The notes under the pieces: generated by a model | What the model was told of the DNA's origin: nothing | Databases searched by the model: none | Seen by the model: the letters and a program-made list of their open reading frames with translations, nothing else | Position numbers and translations under genes: made by a program | Assembly (NCBI RefSeq): GCF_019649055.1 | Contig: NW_026570227.1 | Coordinates: forward strand, 248,001-312,000 | Reading direction: 5' to 3' | DNA length: 64,000 bases | Source of the DNA: Paramacrobiotus metropolitanus | Taxonomy: Eukaryota > Tardigrada > Eutardigrada > Parachela > Macrobiotidae | In this document: positions 1 through 12,608 of the stretch, one piece after another | How the letters are laid out: every line of letters begins with the position of its first letter | Position numbering within the stretch: the first letter of the stretch is position 1

Positions 1-1017
1 GGCCTAAATAAATAATTTAATTTGGGAAGAAATTTAAAACGATTGAAGTGAAACGAGAATCACAAAAATTACGCGTCTGCCAAAAACACGTTGAAACACG
101 TTTTCTACCTGTTTCCTCTACCTCTTCGTCTCGCGTCGCCACGGACACAGATTCCACAAATCAAGCAGAAAAACCGCGATAATAACCGGAAAACTGATCA
201 GAGAACAGCGGCATCGTGGCGGAGAAACCCGAGGAACTATGAGCAGAAGCGGAAAAAGTCGAGGAAATCAAGCACTGCCGCGAACTGCGAACAGCTGCAA
301 CAACAACACCGCAACCGAGTAATCGTAACACGGCGCAGCGATTAATTGGCGCGCGCGGGGCTAATCCGAAAAGTATTTCCGAAAGGGATGCGGGTTAGGC
401 CCGATGGCAGCAAATGTCTCGAGACAACTTGGCCCGTTGCAAAGAAAAACTCGGAGAAATGCCAAAGACGCTGGATGAATATGTTGCGCCAGCCAGCCGG
501 GATAATTTTAGACGACTGGCAGAGAAAAGGTTTATGAGAGACGCAGAACGGCCTTGACAAGACATTCATCGCGCTGCACTGACTCGAAAACAACGGCGCA
601 CATGGTGAAAATCCCTGCAAGACAGCTATTTAAGAAAGCGCTGAACAGGGAAAGTATCCATCATGCGGGAAATATCAAACAGAGTGGTACAGCGCGCTTC
701 CCTGTACGCGCCGGTTTCGCAACAAATCGCAGCCAGACAGAGGCGGGGTCAGCGCTCTGCAGCGGTATCACGAGCTATCTGCGTGCACCCCAACAAAACA
801 GTTACACCATGTGTCCACCCTAAATGCTATGCCTCGTGGCACCACTCTCCGCAATATCGCTTAACCTGATTATTCGTGAAAACTTTGGCCTGTTTTATCC
901 ATCGTGTTGATCCCGGGATTTTGGCCGTTTATCCTCATGCTCACTTCATCGATCGTGAGTTTTAATCGTTTTTTCGGGTAGTCGATTTTCTGCGCTACTG
1001 GTTGTGGCCGATTTCCC
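1..1017. other. No gene I can support
   Basis: Short open frames occur on both strands, but none shows a recognisable domain. The best coding-like stretch is on the plus strand at about 413-560: a short basic and acidic helix-like peptide bounded by in-frame stops. It could be the remains of a gene or an exon of something to the left of the window. No TATA box, splice pair or repeat was convincing. Confidence 0.4.
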
Positions 1018-4000
1018 ATGCGGACGAAGAAGCGCAAGAACGCAGCGGAGCCTGACGAGGGGTCCGCTGCGACGGTTTCACCGCAGACGCCTGCGTTCTC
1101 CGCGAAGAAATCGCGGCACGCTGTGGACCGTTCCGACCAGGATTCTTCCCGTATGGAGAGAGATCATGCTGCCTTAGAAAGCAGTGATCAGGCCGCGAAG
1201 ATTCCGCTGGCGGTGGAAGATTTCGCGGACGATGACGGTGTCAAGTTGTTCCTCGTGCAGATTCCGCCCGGTGTAAGTTAGCAGGAAATTACATTTATTT
1301 TGCAGTTTGATTTTTTACGACGCACTAATTTGTTGTCGATGATTAGATTTATTGTTGATTGAGTAGGTAATTTATTGGGAATCTTACATAAATTTCTCAG
1401 GATTTTTCGCGGCCGAAAATAAAACCGAGAAAGCGTTGGAATTTGTTAATTTCGTACTGGTTCCGGTTTCGGTTTTTTTTTATGATTTTTGCGATTATTT
1501 TAGCAGTTTTTATTTTGCTGATGTTTATGCATAATTTTATTTTTGTACGGTTTTTTCCTGCTGATCGAATATTACTATAACCATGAACGCCAGTCCGGAA
1601 AATTTTATTTGTACGAAATTCGAATTCCGACTATTCATCTTCGTTTTTAGCAGAAAACCACTTTCATGTTGTCGCACACCTTATTTCTCATTTTTATTAC
1701 TTCAAATTTCTGTTTTTAGTGTAAGTGCTTTTAAAAAAAATTAAGGCGATAAATTTTTCAAATCGCTCAATTTCACGGATAGATTGAAGGCGAATTCATT
1801 GCGCTAAGCAAGCCGAGATGGCAGTGAAGCCACTACACTACATTACTGTTAAATTCTGTATTACAGTTCACACGGGTTTTCTGAAAACCTACTGCACTGC
1901 TCATTACAAGTGTTGTAAAATTACTCAATATACGAAAGCCTCCGACATGACACTGTTGACAGTAATTATGGTGTCTTTTTTTACTGACAAGCTGCGTTTT
2001 AATAATTACACATGGTATGACAGAATATTGGTTTTCCATCAGAATAAACACAGTATTTATCGGATAAAAATAATCCAGCGCGGAAGAAGCATAACCGGAA
2101 ATTTCTGGATAAATGCCTGATAAATTTGGTAGCTTGATTCGCGCGCCGCGGTAATGGAACACGGCGTCATGTTACCGGTTTGTCGAAAGGCATTCCCGGT
2201 AAACCGAGCCGTGGTGTGTTCAGTCCGTATTCAGCGCAGCCGGAAATGCGACGTGCTACACCGCAATTAGCGCGCCGCGTCCCCGTTTTAATTGTGTTAT
2301 TGGATGGGGGATTGTTGCAGTTGGATGTGGGGCGCTTAGCGGGCCAATCGATCCCCGTGGGACGCCGCGCGGGACAGTGCCGGCGGCGCCGGGTGACGCT
2401 GGAGACGCGGGAGGGGGAGGATGTAAGGGAAACGGCCGCGCTGGATGTCAGTGTCTGCCAAGTGCCGCCGCTAACGACAGAGGGAGAGGATGGCTCGGGA
2501 CAGAGCACCGGAAGCCAGCTGGCCGATTATCTCAAGGTACCCGTGTCCCTGTGCGATTTTATCCAGTTTGTAGGCCGCGCAGCTGTTGTATCCGATAGCA
2601 GAAATGATTGTAAATACTAATTAATGTATTTAATGGAAAATATGATTATCTAACTGATATAACATTTAATGTAGTAAATTAATCTTATTAATTTTAATAA
2701 ACTGCAGGGTATTATTCCGTGTGCGTTTCTAATGTAGCATGTTTAATTTAGTCAGTTAATTTAATGCATTAATAAATTTTTGTTAATTTTTATTGGTACG
2801 CTGTTTTGGGTTTTTTCCTGCCTGTGCATTTTATTACATTTGTTTGATAATTCGTTTAATTCTGTTTGTACTGTGAATGGTTATCTGCAGAAGAGTCATA
2901 ACAATTATTTGTAAATTTTTGCGGCAGGTTCATTGAACCGTGACAGGTTCTTATATGCGGTATACGACTAGAATCAGTCGTAGCATATATGAAACTGTAG
3001 TTTCGGTTTTTGGTCTTCGATATCCGTGTGTAAACAAAAGTAATTTTTGGCGCCCGTAGAGTACGGAAGGGTCCGGCCGGTTGAAGGAAGCGGTGGGGCC
3101 TAACAGTCATGTGACATGAGTCATGTGACATGCGTCGAGTAACGATGCGTGAAACTTGTAGATGGCGTTGTTAGCTCGGCATCTCTGTTAGGTTTCATTA
3201 TGTGCTCCTACATTATGTAGGAGCACCTGTATCGCACGTACATTTATGCAGTAGCACAATGCATCGGTTTCATCGGTTCTTGGAGGAGAAAAACGGAACT
3301 GTAGTTCCAAACAAACGTAATCCAATATGCTCCTGCAATGTGCTCCTACATACAGAGGGTGGTTTCGCAATATGCTTCCAGCAAGGGAAAAAATTTCCAA
3401 AAATTTCTCTTTCTATTCTTTTTATTTGTTTGCTAAACAGTCTTGTGGGACAAAGTGTGCCTAATTGTTCAGAATGATTTGTGGAGTTCGAGCGATCAAC
3501 ATGGCATGAAAAACCGATTGAAGAACAAGGTGCCGTGTGCTGGCGTTATAAACAATTTGTAAAAGTCACAGAAAACTCGCCGAGAGTTTGATGAGCAAAG
3601 GGATTGTTATTTCTCATACTAGGATGAATAAGCTTTTAAAACTATATGGGCCCGAGAGCGAAGGGAGTGGTTCGCCTGTAAAACGCCTACGAAATCAGTG
3701 CCCACCCAAAGTTCCCACAAAGTCCCTCATCGCCGACGTCAAGAGGGCTATCTTAATACCGAATCCACCGTCTCAGAGACAGTTGGCATGGAAATTTAGG
3801 ACATCCCAGTACAGGATATCGAAGATTATTCATCGTAATCTTGAAGCGAAAGTACGTGAAAAAGGCAAAATACATGCACTGTCAAATAAGCAGGCAGAAC
3901 AGGGTGCTTCTCGTGGTCCCCGATTTGCCAAATTTCCGAACCAGCGAAATTTGCCCTACGTCATTTTAATCGACGCAGCATTAGTCTATCTTTATTATAC

Positions 4001-6911
4001 GGGCTAGCGAAGAAAGATCTGCAACGAGTTTAAAGGACCCGAAAATTCCGAAAATTGGATGAAATTTTGGAAAGTTAAAAAACCACAAGGTGTTAGGTTT
4101 ATCGCCAAAATTTTTTATCGTCCCCCAACAGTGATCCGGTTCATTTCTCCCACTGCTAAAATAACCGCCGATTTCTACATTCAAAACGTGTCCAAGCCGT
4201 TAATGCGAGAAGACTTCCACCGTCTTTGTCCAGGTGAAGAAAGGAAGGTAGTACTGCATCAGGACCCCGTTCCCGCCCATACTCCCAAAAAAACCTGCCA
4301 GAGGCTAGCTTCTCGCGGCATCCGATACATTCCGAAGGGCATGTGGCCGAGCAACTCCCCGGACTTTGCATCCATGGATTTTGGAACGAATAGGATTTTT
4401 AAAAGAATTTTGTATCACAAGCATGCAACGTCGATTCGCAGTTTGTTAACAGTTGCTCGCCCATCTTTGTCTAGAATTTCAATTACCCTGAGCCACAAAA
4501 TAATTCGTTCCTGGCGTTATCGTGTGGAGTTGATGGCAGAGAAGAAGGGCTTTCAGATAGAGCAAATATTAAAATAAAGTATATGCGGCGGAGATTATAA
4601 TTAATTTATGAATAAAGTGGAAGCATATTGCGAAATCACCCTCTGTATGTAGGAGCACTTTAATGTAGGAGTACATTGCAGGAGTATATTGTATGTGGAG
4701 ATTATAAGGGGTAGGAATATAAAGTGCTGAATAGAGAATTTCATAATATAGTAAATTATATTAAAGGTGATATGTTTGACGAAAAGTGATAATGAAGAAA
4801 GGGTGTACTAATCCAGTGTAGCGAAGAAAGGGTCTACATTGAATTTGGGTGAAGATAAAGGGATTTTTAGTGTAGTATGGTATAAATATATTCGGCTTTC
4901 TGGTTGTTCTTATTTGAGTGTTTAATGACGTGTTACAGGAAGTGGAGTGTGTTGCGGGTTGTAGATAGTGATGGATTATTGTGGAAAATTCAAGAACTTT
5001 CGAGAAAGTTGATTGCTTAATGGAGCAGACTATTATGTTTTGCTCTGATAGTCTTGGATGTGTAGGAACAGGTGGTTTGTATATGGGAAGTAGGTTGGTA
5101 GGTACATTAAAAGGTTGTTCGAGAAAATGTATAGTTTAATTGGTTTATTGACTGGATTTTTTGAGTTCGGTGGGTATAGAAGTTGAGGAATCTTGTGTTT
5201 GAGTTATTATGGAGTGGACAAAGTATATAGATGAGCAAAATGTTTTTCTTGTTGGTTATTTTTTGGTGGCCGGTGTGGATTTGTGGATACTTACTGATTC
5301 AGGTTGCTGTCTTTTGTTTGGCTCTGGTAAGGCTTTTTAGGTTGAGTATGGTTTAGTAAGTTTTCTTTCATACATATTTTCGTTTAAGAATTCTTTTTTT
5401 AATAAAATAATGGAAGGTGGTTGTGTTTGTAAGAAATACATGCGTGAGTATATGCGTGATTATAGAAAGAAATGCAAAATCGAAACTGATGGTAATTGTA
5501 GCAGGGAGGATAATATGGGAAGTGGTGATGATGTTAGATATGAGAATGTAAAAGTTAAAAAACAAAAATGTAATCGGAATACTAAAGGTAGTGCGTTTTC
5601 TGGTATGTTTGGAAAAAGTTATTGGACAATTTTTGTAAAGGGAACGTGCTAAACGACATTTGCGGAGTATGGTAATGTGTAATGGTTGTCCGGATCTTTT
5701 CTTAAGCATTACTTAACGATTTTGTCCTGAAGTGTTGCGTTTTGTTGACCCTGTTAAGTTTACATTTTCGTTTTTTAACTTCACATTTTCATGTCTAACA
5801 TCCTCGCTACTTCATTATCTTCCTTGTTACAACTACCATCAGTTTCCGTTTTGCGGTTTTTTCTCTATAATCACGCACATACTGACGCATGTATTTCGTA
5901 TTTCTTGCGATCACAACCAGTTTCCATTATTTTATTAAAAAAAACAATACTTAAAAGTAACTATCTATGAAAGCAAACTTACTAAAGTATACTCAACCTA
6001 AAAAGACCAAAGCCAAACAAAACACAACAACCTGAATCAGTACGCTTCCGAAAATCTAAACCGGCCACCAGAAAATAACCAACAAGAAAAACATTCTCCT
6101 CACTGCATATACTTCGTCAAATCCATAATAACTCAAACACAACGTTCCTCAACTTCTACTATACCCACCGAACTAAAAAAAATCCAGTCAACAAACCAAT
6201 CAAACCAAACATTCTCTCGAACAACCTTTTAATGTACGTCCCAGCCTACATCCCAATATACAAACCACCTGTTACTACACATCTAAGACTATCAGTGCAA
6301 AACATAATAGTTCGCAAAACATAAACATAAATTCTTTCCCCTACTATTATTATTCCTTTTATATACACAAATCCGAAATTATTTTAAATCCCAGTATTCC
6401 TCTTTCTTATCACGTACCTGCCGCTACACAATCGAGAGATTGTCCACGTAGTGTATTAATGTATCGCTGGCTTTTTCTTTCTATTTTTTGCCTTTTTCTC
6501 AATAAATCACAGTAAATTTTAATTTATATTTTGGTAAGAGAATGATGATCATTCTCGATTAATTTTGTCCGCGTTTTGATGGTGTGTAGTCTGTTCTCTT
6601 GCAGAAATGGACCGTGGCCCTGCCCAGCCGATCGCAGCCGGGATACACGATGTGTAAGTCGTCGCATGTGCCACTACAGTTCGCGCAGTGGTTTCTTAGG
6701 TCGGCATATTTTTTTAGGTTTCTTTATTCTAAATATGGTTAAAAATGAAAAAGCGGTATAATTCATGGGAGACGAGAAATGTGGCTGTTTAATGCTGATT
6801 TAAACAACGGAATCTGGTTCTGTTTTCGCAGTGCCGCGACGCTTGGACGGACTGGTGACGATCTCGCGCAGTATTGCCCTGCCGCCGGTCTCCCTGGATG
6901 TCACGCCATAA
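1018..6911 (+). CDS. RPA34/POLR1G-like RNA polymerase I subunit, 4 exons
   Basis: Exons by my model are 1018-1272, 2321-2536, 6605-6653 and 6832-6911 (600 nt, 199 aa). All junctions are GT-AG and keep frame (phases 0, 0, 1). Exon 1 begins with a basic NLS-like start (RTKKRK) and a low-complexity acidic stretch, and ends in VKLFLVQIPPG. Exon 2 continues LDVGRLAGQSIPVG. Together these resemble the start of the dimerisation domain of RPA34 (human POLR1G has LWLIQAP there, followed by a FNG turn and a LSG turn). The end (RLDGLVTISRSIALPP) also fits the family. In that family the protein pairs with RPA49 on RNA polymerase I in the nucleolus. It lacks the long Lys-rich tail of vertebrate proteins. 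Intron 2 is 4068 bp and carries a nested transposon. Identification rests on remembered family patterns and is moderate; the exon chain is firmer than the name. Confidence 0.5.
3353..4645 (+). mobile_element. Mariner-type transposon, 1293 bp
   Basis: Terminal inverted repeats of 28 bp (3353-3380 and 4618-4645) start CAGAGGGTGGTTTCGC and differ at one position. A TA target duplication lies at 3351-3352 and 4646-4647. Length, TIR and TA site fit the Tc1/mariner superfamily. The insert sits in the left half of the long-inverted-repeat element; the other copy of that element lacks it, which gives an empty site. Confidence 0.9.
3588..4577 (+). pseudogene. Broken mariner transposase
   Basis: Two open frames, 3588-4007 and 4059-4577, cover the transposase and lie in different frames, with a break near 4007-4059. 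The first part has a helix-turn-helix-like region and ends in a beta-strand motif (VILIDAA) at the place of the first catalytic Asp. The second part has HQDPVPAHT with the second catalytic Asp, then WPSNSPDFASMDF. Exactly 37 residues separate the second Asp from the Asp of MDF, a DD37D spacing typical of the maT/mariner group. The frame break means this copy is probably dead but could still be mobilised in trans through its good ends. Confidence 0.8.
5028..6320. repeat. Foldback arms inside the long-inverted-repeat element
   Basis: The stretch around 5028-5690 is repeated as reverse complement around 5710-6320. Examples are GGTTGTTCGAGAAAATG near 5112 against CATTCTCTCGAACAACC near 6210, and the GCGTGAGTATATGCGTGATT region near 5440 against its mirror near 5870. 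Arms are AT-rich and imperfect. The other copy of the element has the same hairpin architecture. Confidence 0.8.
5410..5652 (+). CDS. Small Lys/Cys-rich ORF of the long-inverted-repeat element
   Basis: 80 residues starting MEGGCVCKKYMREYMRDYRKK, followed by a Lys-rich stretch. The same ORF is found in the second copy of the element (27515-27772, minus strand) with mostly conservative differences, and a degraded mirror image lies in the opposite arm at about 5850-5940. The basic KYMREYMRDYRKK motif looks nucleic-acid-binding; similar Y-R-Y basic helices occur in several transposon proteins. No function is assigned. Conservation of the frame between the two copies is the main argument that it is or was translated. 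Confidence 0.4.
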   Translation: MEGGCVCKKYMREYMRDYRKKCKIETDGNCSREDNMGSGDDVRYENVKVKKQKCNRNTKGSAFSGMFGKSYWTIFVKGTC

Positions 6912-8158
6912 TGTGCATACCGTCGCCAGTTGTGTTGTTGTTGATTCTGTGATTATTGGTTAACATCGGTTGGTTTCTTCATTTCTTGCTGACAACGTGG
7001 GACTTGTTTTTCCCATCGGTGCCTGATACTGACTCGTGCTCATCAGGGAATTAAATAGCGAAAATTGCAGAAAAATAAAAAAACAAAATAATATGCAGAT
7101 AAATACTGATGAATATTATAAGAAAATCTATTAAATACAACACAAACACTAGAAGTACTTTACTGTAAATAAAAATGCAACTACCATGCAAAATTTGGGG
7201 AAAATACTATAATAAATAAGTAAATAAAGTACCATGCATAAATAAATACTGCAAGTACTGTTGAATAAAAAATGTAAGTAGGTACGATAAAAACCACAAA
7301 GAAACCTTGAAAAAAAAATAAACAAAATACCGTACTATACATAAATAACCACGGTAAACTGTGAAGTACTCTAAAAATAAAAACTCCAAATGCCATACAA
7401 CATAAAAAAATAAGCAATTATCTATACTAGGAATGAATAAGCACTGCAAGTACCATAAATGAAAAATGGAGGTGCTATAAAAAAAGTAAAAACATTTTAG
7501 AAGAAGTACAAATAAAAGATTATAAACAAGTACTGTACTTTACATAATATGAATGGACGTTGTACGCACTACAAATGAAAAAATTTAATGTAAGTAATTG
7601 TATAAATACCGAGTAAGCGAAATATTCTGATATTCACCTGCCATTAATTGGGCAAAATTATGTGATATGCCGGAACGTACGGCTACATTGTTCAGATGTT
7701 GTTAGTATTGTACAGCGGAAGCCGTAATAAAGAATAATATATGAAAGACAGTCAAATAAACGGAGGCCGTGTACTGTACGTTACAAGAGCGCCGGATGAG
7801 TAAGCGCACGAGATGCACAGTATCATGTACATAGTGAGAAATATATCCGCCGGTCCACCACCGGCCGCCGGGGCGCTGCGCGGGGATTAGGCGTTCGTGC
7901 ATGGTCGTTAGTGGCCCGGTGTGGGGTGATACACATTGTCCAAGCGCCCTAGCGCGCCATTAAGACCGCTTCCGAACAATGGATGCGCCGTTTACTCAGT
8001 GGGTCACACGCTGTCGACTTAACACCGGCATCGCGGTGCACTAGCCACCATCCGACTCTTTCACTGTCTCATTTTCAACACCCGACCATTGTTTCTTTCC
8101 TTCACCCTCATTCGCGTGCTGTACTGTATATTTTTCGTTTTTTGAATCACACTGTGCG
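6912..8158. other. Intergenic, AT-rich with degenerate GTAC-containing repeats
   Basis: No coding frame is convincing. Between about 7080 and 7640 the sequence is very A-rich and repeats variations of AAATAC, GCAAGTACTG and AAAGTACC. It looks like a decayed minisatellite. The last 150 bp before 8159 should hold the promoter of the next gene. Confidence 0.5.
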
Positions 8159-11100
8159 ATGGATCTATCGTTTACCGTACTGATGCACATATTCCCGGCA
8201 AAACTTATCTTTCTGGCGTTTTTCGGGATGATGGGTGTCCGTGGGCAGTTGGCCGGCAGCGATGCGTGCACGTGTAATCCGGAGGATGCCGAAACCGGTA
8301 ACACGCCTTGTACATAATTTTATGGCGCCGCTATAATTCTTAATATTTATAAAAGAGAAATTTCAAGTATTTTCTTCTCGGCTACGGTTTGCAATGGTAG
8401 CATGGCGCGTGATAGCACGCTGTTAGAGTACAAAAATTGTCAATATCGTAGTGCAGTGGCAATGAAAAACACTATTACGAGCTGCAGTGCGACAATCATG
8501 TATACCTCGTACTAATTTTCTATGACGCTTAAATAACTTTCTAATACCATTCGGATAATATTGATCACTTTTACTGTTACATATGCAGCAGATATGCTGC
8601 AAAGTTAATAAATGATTAATAAAAATATTACTTATATATATACGAATAGAAAAATCATTATCTTCATACAATTATAGGCCGTGTGTGTGCCAATAACGCA
8701 CAGACGTACGAGAGCGCCTGCGATTTCCGCTTGAAACAAGGACTGCGAGCCGGTAAGGTGTTGTCTTCTAATTCGATTATAAATTATGATATAAAAACCT
8801 TTTAATGGCACGTTATTAATTATTAATTTTGGGTTGTAATTTTTGTTCGTTGTGTTTTTCCAGATATCGGGATTCGTTGTGTGGGCGCGTATGTCTGCTA
8901 GTGTCTGCCATTAGCAAAGCGAAATTATGTTTAGTGCCAGCGCCATTCGTATTTTGCAGGTGCCCGTGCGATGACACACTACTGGCGCTGGGCATTGACT
9001 GCGCCGCCGCTGCCGCTACGCCGCCCGCCCCGGGTGCCGCGCTGGAGTTCTGCGCGACGAACGGCGCCACCTACACCAATGAGAATCTCTTCATGGTACA
9101 TATTTTATTTTATTCGTTCCCGTGTCCCTAATATTTTGAAAAAAATTAATTCATTAACGTACAACCAGTGGCATTAAATTAAAAGCGCCAAGAAAATAAA
9201 TATCATAAATTCAAAGAAATCATCATAAATGATTAAATAAAAATCAAATGAAATAACATAAATGAAATTATACTTAATAAAGTTTACATATAAATAAAAA
9301 TATTTAATTATTAACTAATAATAATAAATTCATTTAATAAATATTTTAACCTGATTAATTTGTGGGTTTGGTAGCTTTGGTCCATTATTTTGGTCGAGTT
9401 TATTACAACAAAAAATTGTGCCGATGAATTATGTATTACATAATTATACGAGTAGTAAATGAGTGAAAAATTGAAAACAAAACTGAATCGATACACCATA
9501 TAATTATTTTGCAGAAAAAATAATTACATAAAAAAAATAGATTAAAAATATAATGGCTACTTACTGACCACTGTAATTATAAAGCGTATACGACATTTTA
9601 CAGTGCGACCAAATTCCCGATCCAGGTAAGTGGTGACCTTCCTTTGGCCCATATACGTTATTTAATTAAATGAAGCCGCTGATTGTATATAAATAATGTA
9701 GCGTTGGCCATCGCCTGTCCCGGTCCGTGTCCGTGCCAGTTAGCCGAATGCCCGCAGCCCTTCAACCGCCCCACCACGCCCCGCCCCTTTTCCCGTAACA
9801 CCACCGCCGCCGCCAAGACCTTCACCATCCCCATCGCCAACAATTCCCTGCAGTATGCCGCATCACCGCTTAATGTACTACCGGCACTTTCCTCCATGAA
9901 CCCGGCTAATCAGGCGCCCGGCTGGAACGCCTTCGGACCGGCCACGCCCCCGCCGTATGGCGCCACTGCCAACGACCAACGGCCGCCCGAGCAACGACCG
10001 CTGCCGGCACCGCCCATTCGCAACGGGCCTAACGGCTACCCGGGAGCGGCCGGTAAAACAAACCAAAAAATCTCAGTTAAAAACTGAATTAGTTTTTAAT
10101 TTAAAAATTTACAGATAAATGAACCTGGCGGAAGCAAAAAAGCATTAGCTGAAATACGAATAAAAGTAATTACTAACAATAAAATAAAATAGTATCCGCA
10201 ACGGCCAAGGCTAACACATGTCAATAAAAACTGGATAGATCGTTTTAAATTTATTGCATTATAAATCCTTATTGCTGAATTAAAAGCGAAATATAGGGTA
10301 TATAGAAATAAGTAATAATACTTAACTGACCAAAAAACTATAATGAAAAATAAATCGTTTTAAAATTATAAAGAACTGTGGTGGAACTAAATTAAATTAT
10401 GGATGCTAGAACAGGTAGCCATAATACAAAACAGCAACGAAATAACAATTAAAAATCTACCAGTTAGAAAATAATAGTTTGTAAATGGGAAAAATCAGGA
10501 ATGTGTGTAGATGAACTAAATTAGACAAGTAACTAAATAAGCAGTAGTCAAAAACAGTAACTATTAATAACAATTCCAAGAATGCCAGCAAGAATTTAAA
10601 TGACTTAAAATTTCCAGAATTATAATTCCAGAAAATTTCAAGAATTATTATTTACCTGTGCTAAAACATTAAATGAAAATTATAGCCCAAAAATAATTTT
10701 TTGCGATTATCAAGACGTTATAAATCGTTATCAACTGCAATTACGGGAGTCTAATTTGTTCACTGTAAACTAAAGTTAAAACATGTGGCAAATAAGTCAT
10801 ACTTTCACAGCGATTAAATAAGCTGGATTACATTATTGTAGGCGACAATGTGGCACCCATGTACAGCGCCCCGCCCACCACTTCCGGTCAGCAGCGTGAG
10901 CTCCACCGCCCGAACAGCCTCAACAGCAATAATAATAATAATAATAATAATAACAATAATAACAACGCCCTGATGGCCATGGGCAGCGCCAACTACAACC
11001 CGTTAGTGGAGGCGCTGCGGACGGTGCCCTTCCGGCTATTCCGGCACCTGTACATCCTGATCACGGTGGCGGGCGAGGGCATGAAGCAGATCCCCCTGCA

Positions 11101-11290
11101 GATCGCCAAGAACATGCAGGCCCGCCTGCCGCCCTACGTCCGCGAGATCCCCATGGAGATGGCCAAGTCCGTGTCCGAGGCGCTGAACATCCACTTCAAC
11201 AGCTTGAGTCAGCAGGTCAAGGACACCGTCGAGCAGGTGCGCCAGCTCCTCGAGGACGGCGGCGCCGGCGTCGGCGATGGACGGAGATGA
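8159..11290 (+). CDS. Secreted two-Kazal protein with Pro-rich linker and helical C-terminus, 7 exons
   Basis: Exons are 8159-8297, 8678-8752, 8864-8888, 8960-9095, 9604-9625, 9702-10052 and 10842-11290 (1197 nt, 398 aa). Every junction keeps frame. Residues 1-33 form a signal peptide (hydrophobic core IFLAFFGMMGV). Kazal domain 1 spans about 37-80 (CTC, then VCANNAQTYESAC, then IRCVGAC). Kazal domain 2 follows (CPCDD, then FCATNGATYTNENLFMC, ending ACPGPCPC). Kazal domains usually block serine proteases; the reactive loops here are not standard, so inhibition is not assured. Next come a Pro/Ala/Asn-rich linker, a run of 13 Asn, and about 95 residues of predicted amphipathic helix (NPLVEALRTVPFRLFRHLY to the C-terminus). 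The protein is likely extracellular. Partial paralogues lie at 16340, 18085, 20287 and 30234. The combination is not one I know. The exon 6 acceptor has a weak pyrimidine tract. Confidence 0.75.
10928..10966 (+). repeat. AAT microsatellite coding for poly-Asn
   Basis: Thirteen Asn codons, mostly AAT with some AAC, lie in frame in the last exon of the Kazal gene. The paralogous exon at 30234 has only seven, so the tract changes length by codon units. Confidence 0.9.
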
Positions 11291-12608
11291 AATTAATTTT
11301 AAAGTGTTGGTTTAATGTGTTTTTGGACGGTGTTCTATTTGGCTTAACAGTATTTATTATTTTTGGTAAGAGAGCGAAGCGAATAAAATATCGTTCGTAT
11401 TAGATCGCCACCATATCTACATAACGCTGAATTATGTTTATACACAGATTATATTTATTTTATATACAAATTATGTTTACGTCATTGAAATATATTTACT
11501 TCTACACTGGACTTCAAAATGGTGCTACACAATATTATACACACACACTGACCACACATACTTCTGCGCATAGTGCTATACGGCTGTGAATTTCATATCT
11601 TTATGATGTCGATCTACTGTATGTACTCGTATCTGTACATTTAAAAATGTAACCCTTGTTTGTACTGTTTTTGCGTTTACTTTCTTTCAGTTGTTTTAAT
11701 GAGCAATAGCCATGAAAATAATAAAAAATGCAAGCGCGGACACACTGATTCATAGTTAAAAGTTAAACGTTAAAAAAACAGCCAACATCTCTATCACAGC
11801 ACAGCGGAAGCAAAGCACAGCGGAAGTACCACCAAAGCAGCAGCATTTCCCTTATATTAATGACAGCCAAACGAAAAAGTTGCTTGATAAAAGCAGATAA
11901 AGGCAGTACTCTGTAACTCGCTTCTCCAGTTTGTCACGAATTTTGCCGCTCATTAAATTATTTCATTATGCGCCGGTCACCCGCTCGACGCACAACTTAC
12001 ACTGACAACGGTCGGCCAATTAATTAAAATAACTGCCGCCATATGATCGCGAGAGGAAAACTGCCCACTAAATTTCACCGTGTTCCGGGGCATGGGAACT
12101 ACTGGTTTCTCTACACGCTGCACGTATGCCTATACGCGAACGGAAATGCGTTATGCACAATAGCTAAAAATATTGATAAAGTACCATTATATAATTAACA
12201 GTCAGCGCTGTTAGAAAATGACGTATTAGAAAGCAATACGCATATACAGTAATTAAGTAAACGCCGGCGGTGGGAAATCGATGCAATCAACTAGTGATAT
12301 ATCCGCTGGCGTTCCCCCCTTGTGTATCAAAAATATTCCTCCAGTTTTAGCGTTTTTTATGCGCACAGCCACATCCGTATCGTGCTGCAGGCGCAGCCGC
12401 TTGTGCTCATCTCATGGACTTGGACCATGTAAACATCGGTGCACGGATATACGGGCAGGTTAAATTGGACTTGGGTTGTATCCGTGTAGGCAACCGACAA
12501 CGTGTGTGTGACACGTTTCATGCAGGACGGGGATGTACAGCTTGCTGTTAGAATAATATGTAGACCACGAGTACGGCATGTACAGTAGATGGGCAGTTTT
12601 TCCGGGGA
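11291..12608. other. Intergenic, no gene seen
   Basis: AT-rich sequence between the Kazal gene and the first Cys-rich peptide gene. Short open frames near 12281-12690 lack domains and overlap the promoter of the next gene. The last 120 bp are conserved with 21480-21660 in front of the second Cys-rich peptide gene. Confidence 0.5.

Larger units (their letters stand above)
2917..6457 (+). mobile_element. Long-inverted-repeat element, copy 1 (carries a mariner)
   Basis: This segment matches 26599-28947 in reverse complement over its whole length, apart from the 1293-bp mariner insert. Without the insert it is about 2.25 kb, close to the 2.35 kb of the other copy. The match begins at TTTTGCGGCAGGTTC and stops at GTCCACGTAGTGTAT. 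The right half folds on itself (arms about 5028-5690 and 5710-6320). The left half has short mirrored motifs containing GTGCTCCTACA. No transposase of its own is seen, only a small Lys-rich ORF. It is most likely a non-autonomous element. The class is unclear because the outer ends are not inverted repeats of each other. It lies inside intron 2 of the RPA34-like gene. Confidence 0.75.

Noticed and set aside
2167-2508. Long open frame on the minus strand opposite exon 2 of the RPA34-like gene
   Set aside because: It is the shadow of a GC-rich exon; its residue pattern is Arg/Ser/Pro-rich without a domain, while the plus strand fits splice sites and a family.
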